Source of the DNA: Flavobacteriaceae bacterium | Lineage (GTDB): Bacteria; Bacteroidota; Bacteroidia; Flavobacteriales; Flavobacteriaceae | Direction: 5' to 3' | Length of the DNA stretch: 37,517 nt | Assembly: GCA_017856235.1 (NCBI GenBank) | Contig: JAFMFH010000011.1 | Location: forward strand, 1-37,517 | Shown here: positions 1 to 6,131 of the stretch, piece by piece | How the letters are laid out: each line of letters opens with the position of its first letter | Numbering within the stretch: the first letter of the stretch is position 1 | Notes under the pieces: model-generated | What the model was told of the DNA's origin: nothing | The model's database searches: none | What the model saw: only the letters and a program-made list of their open reading frames with translations | Translations under genes and position numbers: made by a program

Positions 1-84
1 GCCTTTGGTTCTTCTGAAGCTGGCTCTTCAGCCTTTGGTTCTTCTGAAGCTGGCTCTTCAGCCTTTGGTTCTTCTGAAGCTGGC
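1..84. repeat. 30-bp perfect tandem direct repeat inside the DUF4295 gene
   Basis: Copies lie at 1-30, 31-60 and 61-84 (the last is 24 bp) with no mismatches; the unit starts gcctttggttcttctgaagc. The array continues past the window edge. It is in frame and encodes the decapeptide PASEEPKAEE. Perfect identity at DNA level implies recent expansion by slippage or recombination. Confidence 0.95.
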
Positions 85-266
85 TTCACAGGTATAGGTT
101 GTTCTTTTTCAATTGGTTTTCCAGCAAGCCAATCATTAACTAGATCTTGAGGTAATATTTTTTCATCAAAGGAATAAGAATTAGAACCATCTTTTTTGAT
201 CATTCTAATTGCTTTAGTAAGTTTTTTCGAGCCAGTTTGTAAACTAGCAACAGCTTTTTTTGCCAT
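1..266 (-). CDS. DUF4295 family protein, C-terminus cut by window edge, with decapeptide-repeat tail
   Basis: Partial gene starting at the ATG at 264-266 and running off the left edge (88 codons visible). The N-terminus begins MAKKAVASLQ and contains IRMIKKDGSNSYSF and a DWLAGK segment, which I recognise as the small DUF4295 protein that follows rpmB-rpmG in Bacteroidota. Its function is unknown; constant placement beside L28 and L33, and usually before ftsY, suggests a link to the ribosome. Family members are usually only about 50 residues, so residues after about 58 are extra. That extra part is a tail of PASEEPKAEE repeats, Pro/Ala/Glu/Lys-rich and probably disordered. The gene follows rpmG with one base between, so it is probably co-transcribed. 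Identification rests on sequence and position; the missing end prevents a length estimate. Confidence 0.85.
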   Translation of the reverse strand, partial: MAKKAVASLQTGSKKLTKAIRMIKKDGSNSYSFDEKILPQDLVNDWLAGKPIEKEQPIPVKPASEEPKAEEPASEEPKAEEPASEEPK

Positions 267-267
267 T

Positions 268-450
268 TTATTTAATTTCTTTGTGAACAGTCATCTTCTT
301 CAAAATAGGATTGAATTTTTTAATTTCAAGTCTATCAGGAGAATTCTTTTTGTTTTTAGTAGTAACATATCTAGAGGTACCGGGCATACCAGAGTCTTTA
401 TGTTCTGTACACTCTAAAATTACCTGAACTCTATTACCTTTTTTTGCCAT
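268..450 (-). CDS. rpmG: 50S ribosomal protein L33
   Basis: A 60-residue small protein of the large ribosomal subunit, located near the E site. The N-terminus [18 protein letters not shown] and the C-terminal [11 protein letters not shown] are typical of the family. Only one cysteine is present and the paired CxxC zinc-ribbon motifs are absent, so this is the zinc-independent (C-minus) form. It sits two bases after rpmB and one base before the DUF4295 gene, a conserved Bacteroidota trio. The start is the ATG at 448-450. Confidence 0.97.
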   Translation of the reverse strand: MAKKGNRVQVILECTEHKDSGMPGTSRYVTTKNKKNSPDRLEIKKFNPILKKMTVHKEIK

Positions 451-452
451 GA

Positions 453-689
453 TTACTTAATTTTTCCTTGTTTTCTTGCCTCTTTCAAGACTTCCGAAAT
501 ACCCTTTTTATTAATAGTCTTTAAAGCAGATGCAGAGATTTTAAGTGTTATCCACTTATTCTCATCTGGAATAAAGAAACGTTTCTTAATTAGATTAACA
601 TCAAACCTTCTTCTAGTTCTATTAAGAGATTTTGAAACATTATTTCCAAACATTACTTTCTTTCCAGTAATTTCGCAAGTTTTAGACAT
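453..689 (-). CDS. rpmB: 50S ribosomal protein L28
   Basis: A 78-residue large-subunit protein. The family signature is visible: [11 protein letters not shown] at the N-terminus, the [13 protein letters not shown] basic segment, and a C-terminal [11 protein letters not shown]. Length is normal for Bacteroidota. It is the first gene of the rpmB-rpmG-DUF4295 group; a candidate promoter lies just upstream (713-720). The start is the ATG at 687-689, inside a repeated ACGTCAT sequence (second copy 17 bp upstream) whose meaning I cannot tell. Confidence 0.97.
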   Translation of the reverse strand: MSKTCEITGKKVMFGNNVSKSLNRTRRRFDVNLIKKRFFIPDENKWITLKISASALKTINKKGISEVLKEARKQGKIK

Positions 690-712
690 GACGTACTAAA
701 TTTTATGACGTG

Positions 713-720
713 CAAAACTA
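713..720 (-). promoter_or_regulatory. candidate -7 element of the rpmB promoter
   Basis: On the minus strand the octamer is TAGTTTTG, matching the Bacteroidota consensus TAnnTTTG. It would give a leader of about 17-20 bases before the rpmB ATG. No clear TTG -33 element is seen at the expected distance; the region there is only T-rich. Confidence 0.5.
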
Positions 721-745
721 ATATATTTAACTTTAATAAAAAAAT

Positions 746-763
746 AATTATTATATAATAATT
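746..763 (-). terminator. AT-only palindrome at the 3' end of pncC, weak terminator candidate
   Basis: An 18-bp perfect palindrome, AATTATTATATAATAATT, overlaps the pncC stop codon. In the minus direction it is followed by a run of seven T. A stem without G-C pairs would be weak, so this may only be AT-rich sequence, but its position between pncC and rpmB fits partial termination of the recR-pncC run. Confidence 0.3.
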
Positions 764-1215
764 TTGTCGTGGAACAGTTGAAATGAGATATTTTTGACTG
801 ACTTAATAAAATCTTCTCTTGATTGTTTTATATTAAATTTTTCACAGAAAATTTCATTTTCAGATGAAATAGCTATGAAGCAATCACCAACTTTTGATTT
901 TTCTCCATCAGTTGATGGTCCTGCATTACCTGTAACAGAAATAGAATAGTCAGATTTAAATTGTTTTTTTACATTCTCAGCCATAATTATTGCAACTCTT
1001 TCACTTACAGAAGAGTATTTATCAAGATCATTTTCGTCAATATTTAATAATTTTTGTTTCGAATAAGAACTATAACTAACTATTGAACCAAGAAAAACTT
1101 TAGAAGCACCTGGAATCATTGTTAAAGAAGAGGACAAGGCTCCACCTGTACAACTTTCTGCAAATGAAATTGTTTTATTTGTTTTATCTAAAAAATTAAA
1201 AATTTCATTAACCAT
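751..1215 (-). CDS. pncC: PncC-type nicotinamide-nucleotide amidohydrolase (CinA C-terminal domain only)
   Basis: About 154 residues from the ATG at 1213-1215. The CinA C-terminal domain deamidates nicotinamide mononucleotide to nicotinate mononucleotide for NAD recycling. The active-site segment FAESCTGG is near the N-terminus, followed by GASKVFLGSIVSYSSYSKQ and a TGNAGP motif (usually TGIAGP). The N-terminal MoaB-like domain of full-length CinA (about 400 residues) is absent and there is no room for it, because the upstream FAH gene ends at 1218. A GTG at 1219-1221 overlapping that stop is an alternative start. As I recall, many flavobacteria carry full-length CinA in this position beside rpmB, so this looks like a reduced version. 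Family assignment is firm; activity is inferred. Confidence 0.88.
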   Translation of the reverse strand: MVNEIFNFLDKTNKTISFAESCTGGALSSSLTMIPGASKVFLGSIVSYSSYSKQKLLNIDENDLDKYSSVSERVAIIMAENVKKQFKSDYSISVTGNAGPSTDGEKSKVGDCFIAISSENEIFCEKFNIKQSREDFIKSVKNISFQLFHDKIII

Positions 1216-1217
1216 TG

Positions 1218-1829
1218 TCACTTAATTTTTAGTGAAAACATTTTTTTAGAATTTATAAAACCTTCTAAAAAATCCCCACTAATTACTTTGGAAACTCCTG
1301 ATGGAGTTCCAGTAAAAATCAAATCACCAATCTTTAGCGTAAAATATTGAGAGACGTATGAAATAATCTCATCTATTTTCCAAAGCATATTGGAAGAATT
1401 ACCTGATTGAACAATGCTGCTATTTTTTTTGAGCTCAAAATTTATATTTGAAATATCTTCAATTTCTTCAATATTAATAAAATCCCCAACCATACAAGAG
1501 TTATCAAAAGCCTTAGATTTTTCCCAAGGATGACCTTTTTCTTTTAGTTTATTCTGTATATCTCTAGCAGTAAAATCTATTCCTAAACCAATTTGATTAT
1601 AGTACTTATTTGCGAATGATTTATCTATATATTTACCAACTTTATTAATCTTTACAACTAATTCAACTTCATGATGAATTTCATCTGAGAAAGCAGGTAA
1701 TATAAAGTTTTGATTTTTAGCTATTATTGAGGAATCTGGTTTAATAAAAACAACAGGTTCTTCTGGTCTTTCGTTAGATAATTCCTTTATATGATCGGAA
1801 TAATTTCTTCCTATGCAAATTATTTTCAC
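1218..1829 (-). CDS. Fumarylacetoacetate hydrolase (FAH)-family protein, YcgM-like acylpyruvase
   Basis: A 203-residue, probably cytoplasmic, single-domain FAH-fold protein. These enzymes hydrolyse C-C bonds or decarboxylate in 2-keto acids such as acylpyruvates and oxaloacetate, using Mg or Mn. Metal ligands are visible: HHEVEL (Glu54 and Glu56) and GIDFTARD (Asp85). The N-terminal CIGRNYSDH and the C-terminal DLIFTGTPSGV are standard family motifs, and length matches short YcgM/FAHD1-type members. It lies four bases after the exonuclease and two bases before the pncC ATG. Substrate cannot be read from the sequence; oxaloacetate decarboxylase or acylpyruvase are the likeliest options. Confidence 0.9.
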   Translation of the reverse strand: MKIICIGRNYSDHIKELSNERPEEPVVFIKPDSSIIAKNQNFILPAFSDEIHHEVELVVKINKVGKYIDKSFANKYYNQIGLGIDFTARDIQNKLKEKGHPWEKSKAFDNSCMVGDFINIEEIEDISNINFELKKNSSIVQSGNSSNMLWKIDEIISYVSQYFTLKIGDLIFTGTPSGVSKVISGDFLEGFINSKKMFSLKIK

Positions 1830-1833
1830 TTTA

Positions 1834-2601
1834 TTATGAATTTAATAAACTAAGTTTTAATTGTGTAAAAATTTTCTTTGTATACTCTGGAAAATCACCT
1901 TTCATTATCCATGAGTAATAACCTTTGTCAGTTTTAAATACCTCAACAACTTTTTGACCTGTATACTTTCCAAAAGCAAATACTGCATCGTTATCAGAAT
2001 CTATCCTAATTTTTCCAGCAAAATCTAGATTATCATTTCTCTTGGTGAACTCGCTCAGAAAATCAACATTTGGAATAAGATCTTCATATTTTTCTAGTTG
2101 AGCTTTAAAAACTTCATATGTTGCTATTGTATCATCCATTGCTGAATGAGCATTTTCTAGATCTTTTTGACAGTAAAATTTTAAAGCTGCAGTTAAATCT
2201 CTTGGCTCCTTCTTATGATATATTACTTGACTGTCAATTAATTTAATTTTTGTAAAATCAAATTCAATTTCTGCCCTAATTAACTCCTCTACAAGTATTG
2301 GGACATCAAATTTAATTGAATTAAATCCAGCTAAGTCACAGCCCTTAATAAAATCATAAATTTCCTTTGAGTAATACTTAAAGTTTGGTTCTTCCTTAAC
2401 CATTTCGTTTGTTATACCATGAACACGAGTAGCTTGGTCAGAGATTTCCATTTCGGGATTTATTCTCCAAACTTTCTGTGACTCAAATTTATCAACATCT
2501 ACTTTAAGAACTGCTATTTCAACAATTCTATCTTTACCAACTTTAGCACCAGTTGTTTCAAGATCAAAAAAACAAATTGGTCTATTTAGGATTATTTTCA
2601 T
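1834..2601 (-). CDS. DnaQ-like DEDDh 3'-5' exonuclease with a C-terminal DUF3820-type module
   Basis: 255 residues. The exonuclease fold covers about residues 5-170. Motif I is FFDLETTG (Asp13, Glu15), motif II GFNSIKFDVPIL, and motif III HSAMDDTIAT with the His and Asp of the DEDDh class. After about residue 205 there is FAFGKYTGQKV followed by GYYSWIMKGDFP, which resembles the small DUF3820 / QSregVF_b domain found at the end of such exonucleases in Bacteroidota. The role is probably DNA repair or RNA/DNA end trimming rather than replicative proofreading, since no polymerase gene is nearby. One base separates it from the upstream E2 gene, so the two are likely co-transcribed. Confidence 0.88.
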   Translation of the reverse strand: MKIILNRPICFFDLETTGAKVGKDRIVEIAVLKVDVDKFESQKVWRINPEMEISDQATRVHGITNEMVKEEPNFKYYSKEIYDFIKGCDLAGFNSIKFDVPILVEELIRAEIEFDFTKIKLIDSQVIYHKKEPRDLTAALKFYCQKDLENAHSAMDDTIATYEVFKAQLEKYEDLIPNVDFLSEFTKRNDNLDFAGKIRIDSDNDAVFAFGKYTGQKVVEVFKTDKGYYSWIMKGDFPEYTKKIFTQLKLSLLNS

Positions 2602-2602
2602 A

Positions 2603-3913
2603 TTAGATTGTTTGATTCATATCCCATTCTTCAAGATATTCAGCAACTCTTTTAACAAAACTTCCTCCTATAGATCCATTAATAATTCTATGGTCATAAG
2701 TATGTGAGAGTATAAGTTTTTTTCTAATTCCTATAAAATCTCCTTTATCAGTTTCAATTACAGATGGAAGCTTTCTTATCACACCTATAGCAATAATTCC
2801 AACTTGCGGCTGATTAATAATCGGAGTACCCATAATTGATCCAAAATTACCAACATTTGTAACAGTATATGTGCCATCTGCAATTTCTTCAGGTTTCAGA
2901 GAGTTTGACCTTGCCTTTTTCGAAAGCTCATTAACAGCTATTGCAAGTCCTTTTAGATTAAGATGATCTGCATTTTTAATAACTGGAACAATTAAATTAC
3001 CATTATTTACAGCTGTTGCCATTCCGATATTTATTGATTTTTTAATAACAATTTTATTATCAACAACTGAACTGTTTAAAATAGGAAAATCTTTTAAAGA
3101 CTTTACTACTGCGCTAATAAATATAGGAGTGAATGTAAGCTTTTGTCCTTCATTTTCTTGAAATGATGTTTTATGTTTTTCTCTCCAGTCCCATACGTTT
3201 GATACATCAACCTCAACAAATGACTGAACATGAGCAGAAATTTTTTTCGAATTTGACATATGATCGAAAATAATTTTACCCATCCTGTCTAGTTCTAAAA
3301 TCTGGTCTCCAACTTTAGATTGAGTTTGAATATAATTATCATTAGTAACTTTAGATTCTTGCCCACCTTCTAGATAATTTAAAATATCCTCTTTAGTAAC
3401 TCTACCATCTTTTCCTGATCCAGATATCTGATCTAATTCTTCTATACTTATATTTTCCTTTTTAGCAATGCTTTTTACTAACGGGGAATAGAATCTATCA
3501 CTTTTGATTATTTTTTTATCAGATTCAATCTTATTAGAATCATCAAGTAATTCAATTGAGGGTATTTCAACTTCATCAATTAAATTTACTACTTCATCAT
3601 TGAGATTTTCAATTATTGCATCTTCTTTTTTATTTGAGGAGTTATCTAATATTTCATCATCAGTATCAATTGAGTCAGTCTGTATCTCTGCAATTGTATC
3701 TCCTACCTTTACAATATCATTAACCTCAAAATTTTTCTTGATTAGCTTTCCTTTAAATTCAGATGGAACATCTGAATCTACTTTATCTGTAGCAATCTCA
3801 ACAATTGATTCGTCAACTTCAACTATATCTCCTACCTCTTTTAACCATTTAGTTATAGTAGCCTCAGCAATACTCTCTCCCATTTTTGGGAGCTTTAATA
3901 GATATTTTCCCAT
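2603..3913 (-). CDS. Dihydrolipoamide acyltransferase (E2) of a 2-oxoacid dehydrogenase complex
   Basis: 436 residues in the usual E2 order. A single lipoyl domain spans 1-80 with the lipoylated lysine in ATDKVDSD (Lys44). An acidic linker follows, then a peripheral subunit-binding domain (about 140-180, SPLVKSIAKKENI through GRVTKEDIL), a second linker, and the catalytic domain from about 205. The E2 transfers acyl groups from lipoamide to CoA; sequence and Flavobacteriia context suggest the branched-chain type, but this is not certain. The active-site motif is YDHRIING (His408), with Asn412 where families have Asp in DHRxxDG. No E1 or E3 gene is in the window. It follows recR by 34 bases. 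Confidence 0.93.
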   Translation of the reverse strand: MGKYLLKLPKMGESIAEATITKWLKEVGDIVEVDESIVEIATDKVDSDVPSEFKGKLIKKNFEVNDIVKVGDTIAEIQTDSIDTDDEILDNSSNKKEDAIIENLNDEVVNLIDEVEIPSIELLDDSNKIESDKKIIKSDRFYSPLVKSIAKKENISIEELDQISGSGKDGRVTKEDILNYLEGGQESKVTNDNYIQTQSKVGDQILELDRMGKIIFDHMSNSKKISAHVQSFVEVDVSNVWDWREKHKTSFQENEGQKLTFTPIFISAVVKSLKDFPILNSSVVDNKIVIKKSINIGMATAVNNGNLIVPVIKNADHLNLKGLAIAVNELSKKARSNSLKPEEIADGTYTVTNVGNFGSIMGTPIINQPQVGIIAIGVIRKLPSVIETDKGDFIGIRKKLILSHTYDHRIINGSIGGSFVKRVAEYLEEWDMNQTI

Positions 3914-3947
3914 TACTTAAATATTTGCAAATTTACAATATTAATGG

Positions 3948-4568
3948 TTAATGATTTGAAAGGTTACTTTCATAGGGACGTCTGTTCTGAATACTTCTTG
4001 CCAATGTAACTTCATCAGTATATTCAAGTTGGTCACCAACAGGTATTCCTCTTGCAAGAACAGATACTTTTACATCAAGGTTTTTCAAAGTTTTAAAAAT
4101 ATAAAAACATGTAGTATCTGCCTCAATAGTAGCACTTAGTGCAAAAATGACCTCAATTATATTTTTTTCAGATATCTTTTTTTCTAGAGTTGAAATGTTA
4201 AGATCTTCAGGACCTATTCCTTCAATAGGTGAAATAACACCACCAAGTACATGGTAAACTCCCTTATAAAGATTAGTATTTTCTATTGCAATTACGTCTC
4301 TAATATCTTCAACTATGCAAACTAATGATTGGTCTCTAGAACTATTTAGGCAGATATCACAAACATCTTTGTCAGATATGTTATTACACTGAGTGCAAAA
4401 TTTTATTTGAGTTTTAAAATCATAGATACTTTCTGATAGATCTCTTGAATATTCTTTTGGTTTTCTTAAAATTTCAAGAGCAATACGTAATGCTGACCTT
4501 TTTCCAATTCCAGATAATTGGGATATATTGTACACTAAATCTTCAAGAAGTTTAGAAGGAAATTCCAT
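3948..4568 (-). CDS. recR: Recombination mediator protein RecR
   Basis: 206 residues, the normal length. RecR works with RecO (and RecF) to load RecA onto SSB-coated DNA during gap repair. The N-terminal helix-hairpin-helix is visible (LSGIGKRSALRIAL), followed by the C4 zinc finger (Cys58, Cys61, Cys70, Cys73) and the Toprim domain (VCIVEDIRDV through the YHVLGGVISP motif). The C-terminal ARGIPVGDQLEYTDEVTLA is the conserved Walker-B-like region. It is the first gene of the leftward run and diverges from the symporter, only 48 bases away. A TAAATTTG -7 element sits four bases upstream of the ATG, suggesting a nearly leaderless transcript. Confidence 0.97.
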   Translation of the reverse strand: MEFPSKLLEDLVYNISQLSGIGKRSALRIALEILRKPKEYSRDLSESIYDFKTQIKFCTQCNNISDKDVCDICLNSSRDQSLVCIVEDIRDVIAIENTNLYKGVYHVLGGVISPIEGIGPEDLNISTLEKKISEKNIIEVIFALSATIEADTTCFYIFKTLKNLDVKVSVLARGIPVGDQLEYTDEVTLARSIQNRRPYESNLSNH

Positions 4569-4572
4569 TAAA

Positions 4573-4580
4573 CAAATTTA
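4573..4580 (-). promoter_or_regulatory. candidate -7 element of the recR promoter
   Basis: On the minus strand the octamer is TAAATTTG, an exact match to TAnnTTTG. It ends four bases before the recR ATG, so transcription would begin at or just before the start codon. No good -33 TTG is found at 18-21 bases upstream. Confidence 0.4.
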
Positions 4581-4599
4581 GAAATATTCATGTAAGTTC

Positions 4600-4617
4600 T
4601 TTTGTATATTTACAAAA
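4600..4617. promoter_or_regulatory. palindrome overlapping the symporter start and a TATATTTA -7-like element
   Basis: TTTTGTA and TACAAAA form a perfect 7-bp inverted repeat around TATT. The right arm ends on the A of the symporter ATG (4617). TATATTTA at 4605-4612 resembles the Bacteroidota -7 element (TAnnTTTG). This could be an operator overlapping a leaderless promoter, or a hairpin hiding the start codon. Confidence 0.35.
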
Positions 4618-6071
4618 TGTTATCTCCACAAATAATTTTAATAGCAATTATATCTTACTTTGTGGTCTTAACTGCTATTTCTTACTTTACAGGAAAAGAA
4701 GACAACAATGAAGTTTTTTTCAATGCAAAAAGAAGCTCTAACTGGGCTGTGGTTGCATTTGGCATGGTGGGAGCATCTCTTTCTGGAGTAACGTTTATAT
4801 CAGTTCCAGGATGGGTTGGTGATTCTCAATTTACTTATTTTCAAGTAGTTATTGGTTATTTAATTGGATACCTAATTGTAGCTAACCTTTTATTGCCATT
4901 ATATTACAAAATTGGACTAACATCTATATATGAATATTTACTAACAAGATTTGGTAAAAATTCTCATTATGTAGGGTCAATATCATTTCTAATTTCAAGA
5001 ATATTAGGTGCATCTTTTAGATTATTTCTAGTTGCAATTGTTCTTCAAGAATTTGTTTTTAACGATCTTGGAATTCCATTTGAAATTACTGTTATCATAT
5101 CTATTCTACTAATTTGGCTATACACAAGAAGAGGAGGTATTAAGACAATAGTTTGGACTGATACAATTCAAACCGCATTGATGATCTTGGCTGTAATACT
5201 ATCAATATATTATATAAATGATAATCTAGGTTGGACCTTTAATGATTTTTTATCATCCGAAGAGTTTAATAAATACAGTAAAATCTTTGCTACTGATAGC
5301 TTTATGGATCGTAGTTATTTCCTAAAGTCAATAATTGGCGGAGCTTTCATTACTATATGTATGACTGGATTAGATCAGGATATGATGCAAAAAAATTTGA
5401 CTTGTAGAAATATTAATGATGCAAAAAAAAATATGATTGTTTTTAGCTTTATTCTTACCGGGGTTACATTTTTATTCATTGTTTTAGGTGCATTATTATT
5501 TATTTATGCTAATAAAAACGGAGTTAGTATTCCCCTACTTGATAGCTCTCCAAGGACAGATTTATTATTTCCTGAAATTGCATTAAGATCAGGACTAGGT
5601 GAATTTTTAGGTATTGTATTTATTTTAGGGCTTATAGCTGCAGCATATAGCAGTGCAGATAGTGCTTTAACCTCATTAACCACTTCCTTTTGTGTTGATA
5701 TATTAAAAATTGATAGTTCTAAAAAATCATCTGTAAAAACCAGAAAAATGATTCATGTATTTATGAGCATACTTTTAATTTTAGTTGTTATTATTTACAG
5801 ATATGTATTAGATAAAAATGTAATTGATTCTTTATTAACAGTTGCTCAATATACTTATGGACCTCTTCTAGGTCTATTTGCTTTTGGGATATTTACTAAA
5901 TATAAAATAGATGATACAAAGGTGTTTTTTGTTGTAATTATCAATATAATTCTAGTTATAACAATTGGAAATCTTCCTAAGGAAATGCTAGGAGGATATT
6001 CTATTGGATATGAGCTTTTACCTTTTAACGGTCTTCTTAATTTCATTGGACTTTATCTAATCAGAAAATAA
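4617..6071 (+). CDS. Sodium:solute symporter family (SSS) transporter
   Basis: About 484 residues from the ATG at 4617. An in-frame TTG at 4602 would add five residues but lies inside the candidate promoter palindrome. Hydrophobic segments run through the whole protein, consistent with the 12-14 membrane helices of the SSS family (LeuT fold). Family features are the early FFNAKRSSNWAVVAFGMVGA and VTFISVPGWVG, a GGIKTIVWTDTIQTALM segment, and AAYSSADSALTSL around the sodium site. It imports a solute with sodium, but the substrate cannot be told from sequence. In flavobacteria a symporter of this type commonly diverges from recR, as here. It is distinct from the SGLT-type symporter at 31805. 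Confidence 0.92.
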   Translation: MLSPQIILIAIISYFVVLTAISYFTGKEDNNEVFFNAKRSSNWAVVAFGMVGASLSGVTFISVPGWVGDSQFTYFQVVIGYLIGYLIVANLLLPLYYKIGLTSIYEYLLTRFGKNSHYVGSISFLISRILGASFRLFLVAIVLQEFVFNDLGIPFEITVIISILLIWLYTRRGGIKTIVWTDTIQTALMILAVILSIYYINDNLGWTFNDFLSSEEFNKYSKIFATDSFMDRSYFLKSIIGGAFITICMTGLDQDMMQKNLTCRNINDAKKNMIVFSFILTGVTFLFIVLGALLFIYANKNGVSIPLLDSSPRTDLLFPEIALRSGLGEFLGIVFILGLIAAAYSSADSALTSLTTSFCVDILKIDSSKKSSVKTRKMIHVFMSILLILVVIIYRYVLDKNVIDSLLTVAQYTYGPLLGLFAFGIFTKYKIDDTKVFFVVIINIILVITIGNLPKEMLGGYSIGYELLPFNGLLNFIGLYLIRK

Positions 6072-6099
6072 TGCCAAAATGTCATAAAAAAAACATTGG
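6071..6099. promoter_or_regulatory. imperfect dyad upstream of htpG
   Basis: Left arm ATGCCAAAATGT (6071-6082) and right arm ACATTGGTAT (6093-6102, core 6093-6099) are complementary apart from a two-base insertion and one G/A difference. It lies in the 60-bp gap before htpG. It does not match the CIRCE heat-shock operator as I know it. It could be an operator or a weak hairpin at the end of the symporter transcript. Confidence 0.25.
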
Positions 6100-6131
6100 T
6101 ATTTTTTTTGATAATTATTAAATAAAAAAAA

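Noticed and set aside
1-84. CRISPR array
   Set aside because: The 30-bp units are contiguous with no spacers and are in frame inside a coding sequence.
4602-4616. TTG start for the sodium:solute symporter
   Set aside because: It would put five extra residues on the protein and lies within the candidate promoter palindrome; the ATG at 4617 is preferred.
6071-6099. CIRCE-type heat-shock operator before htpG
   Set aside because: The dyad does not match the CIRCE consensus TTAGCACTC-N9-GAGTGCTAA.
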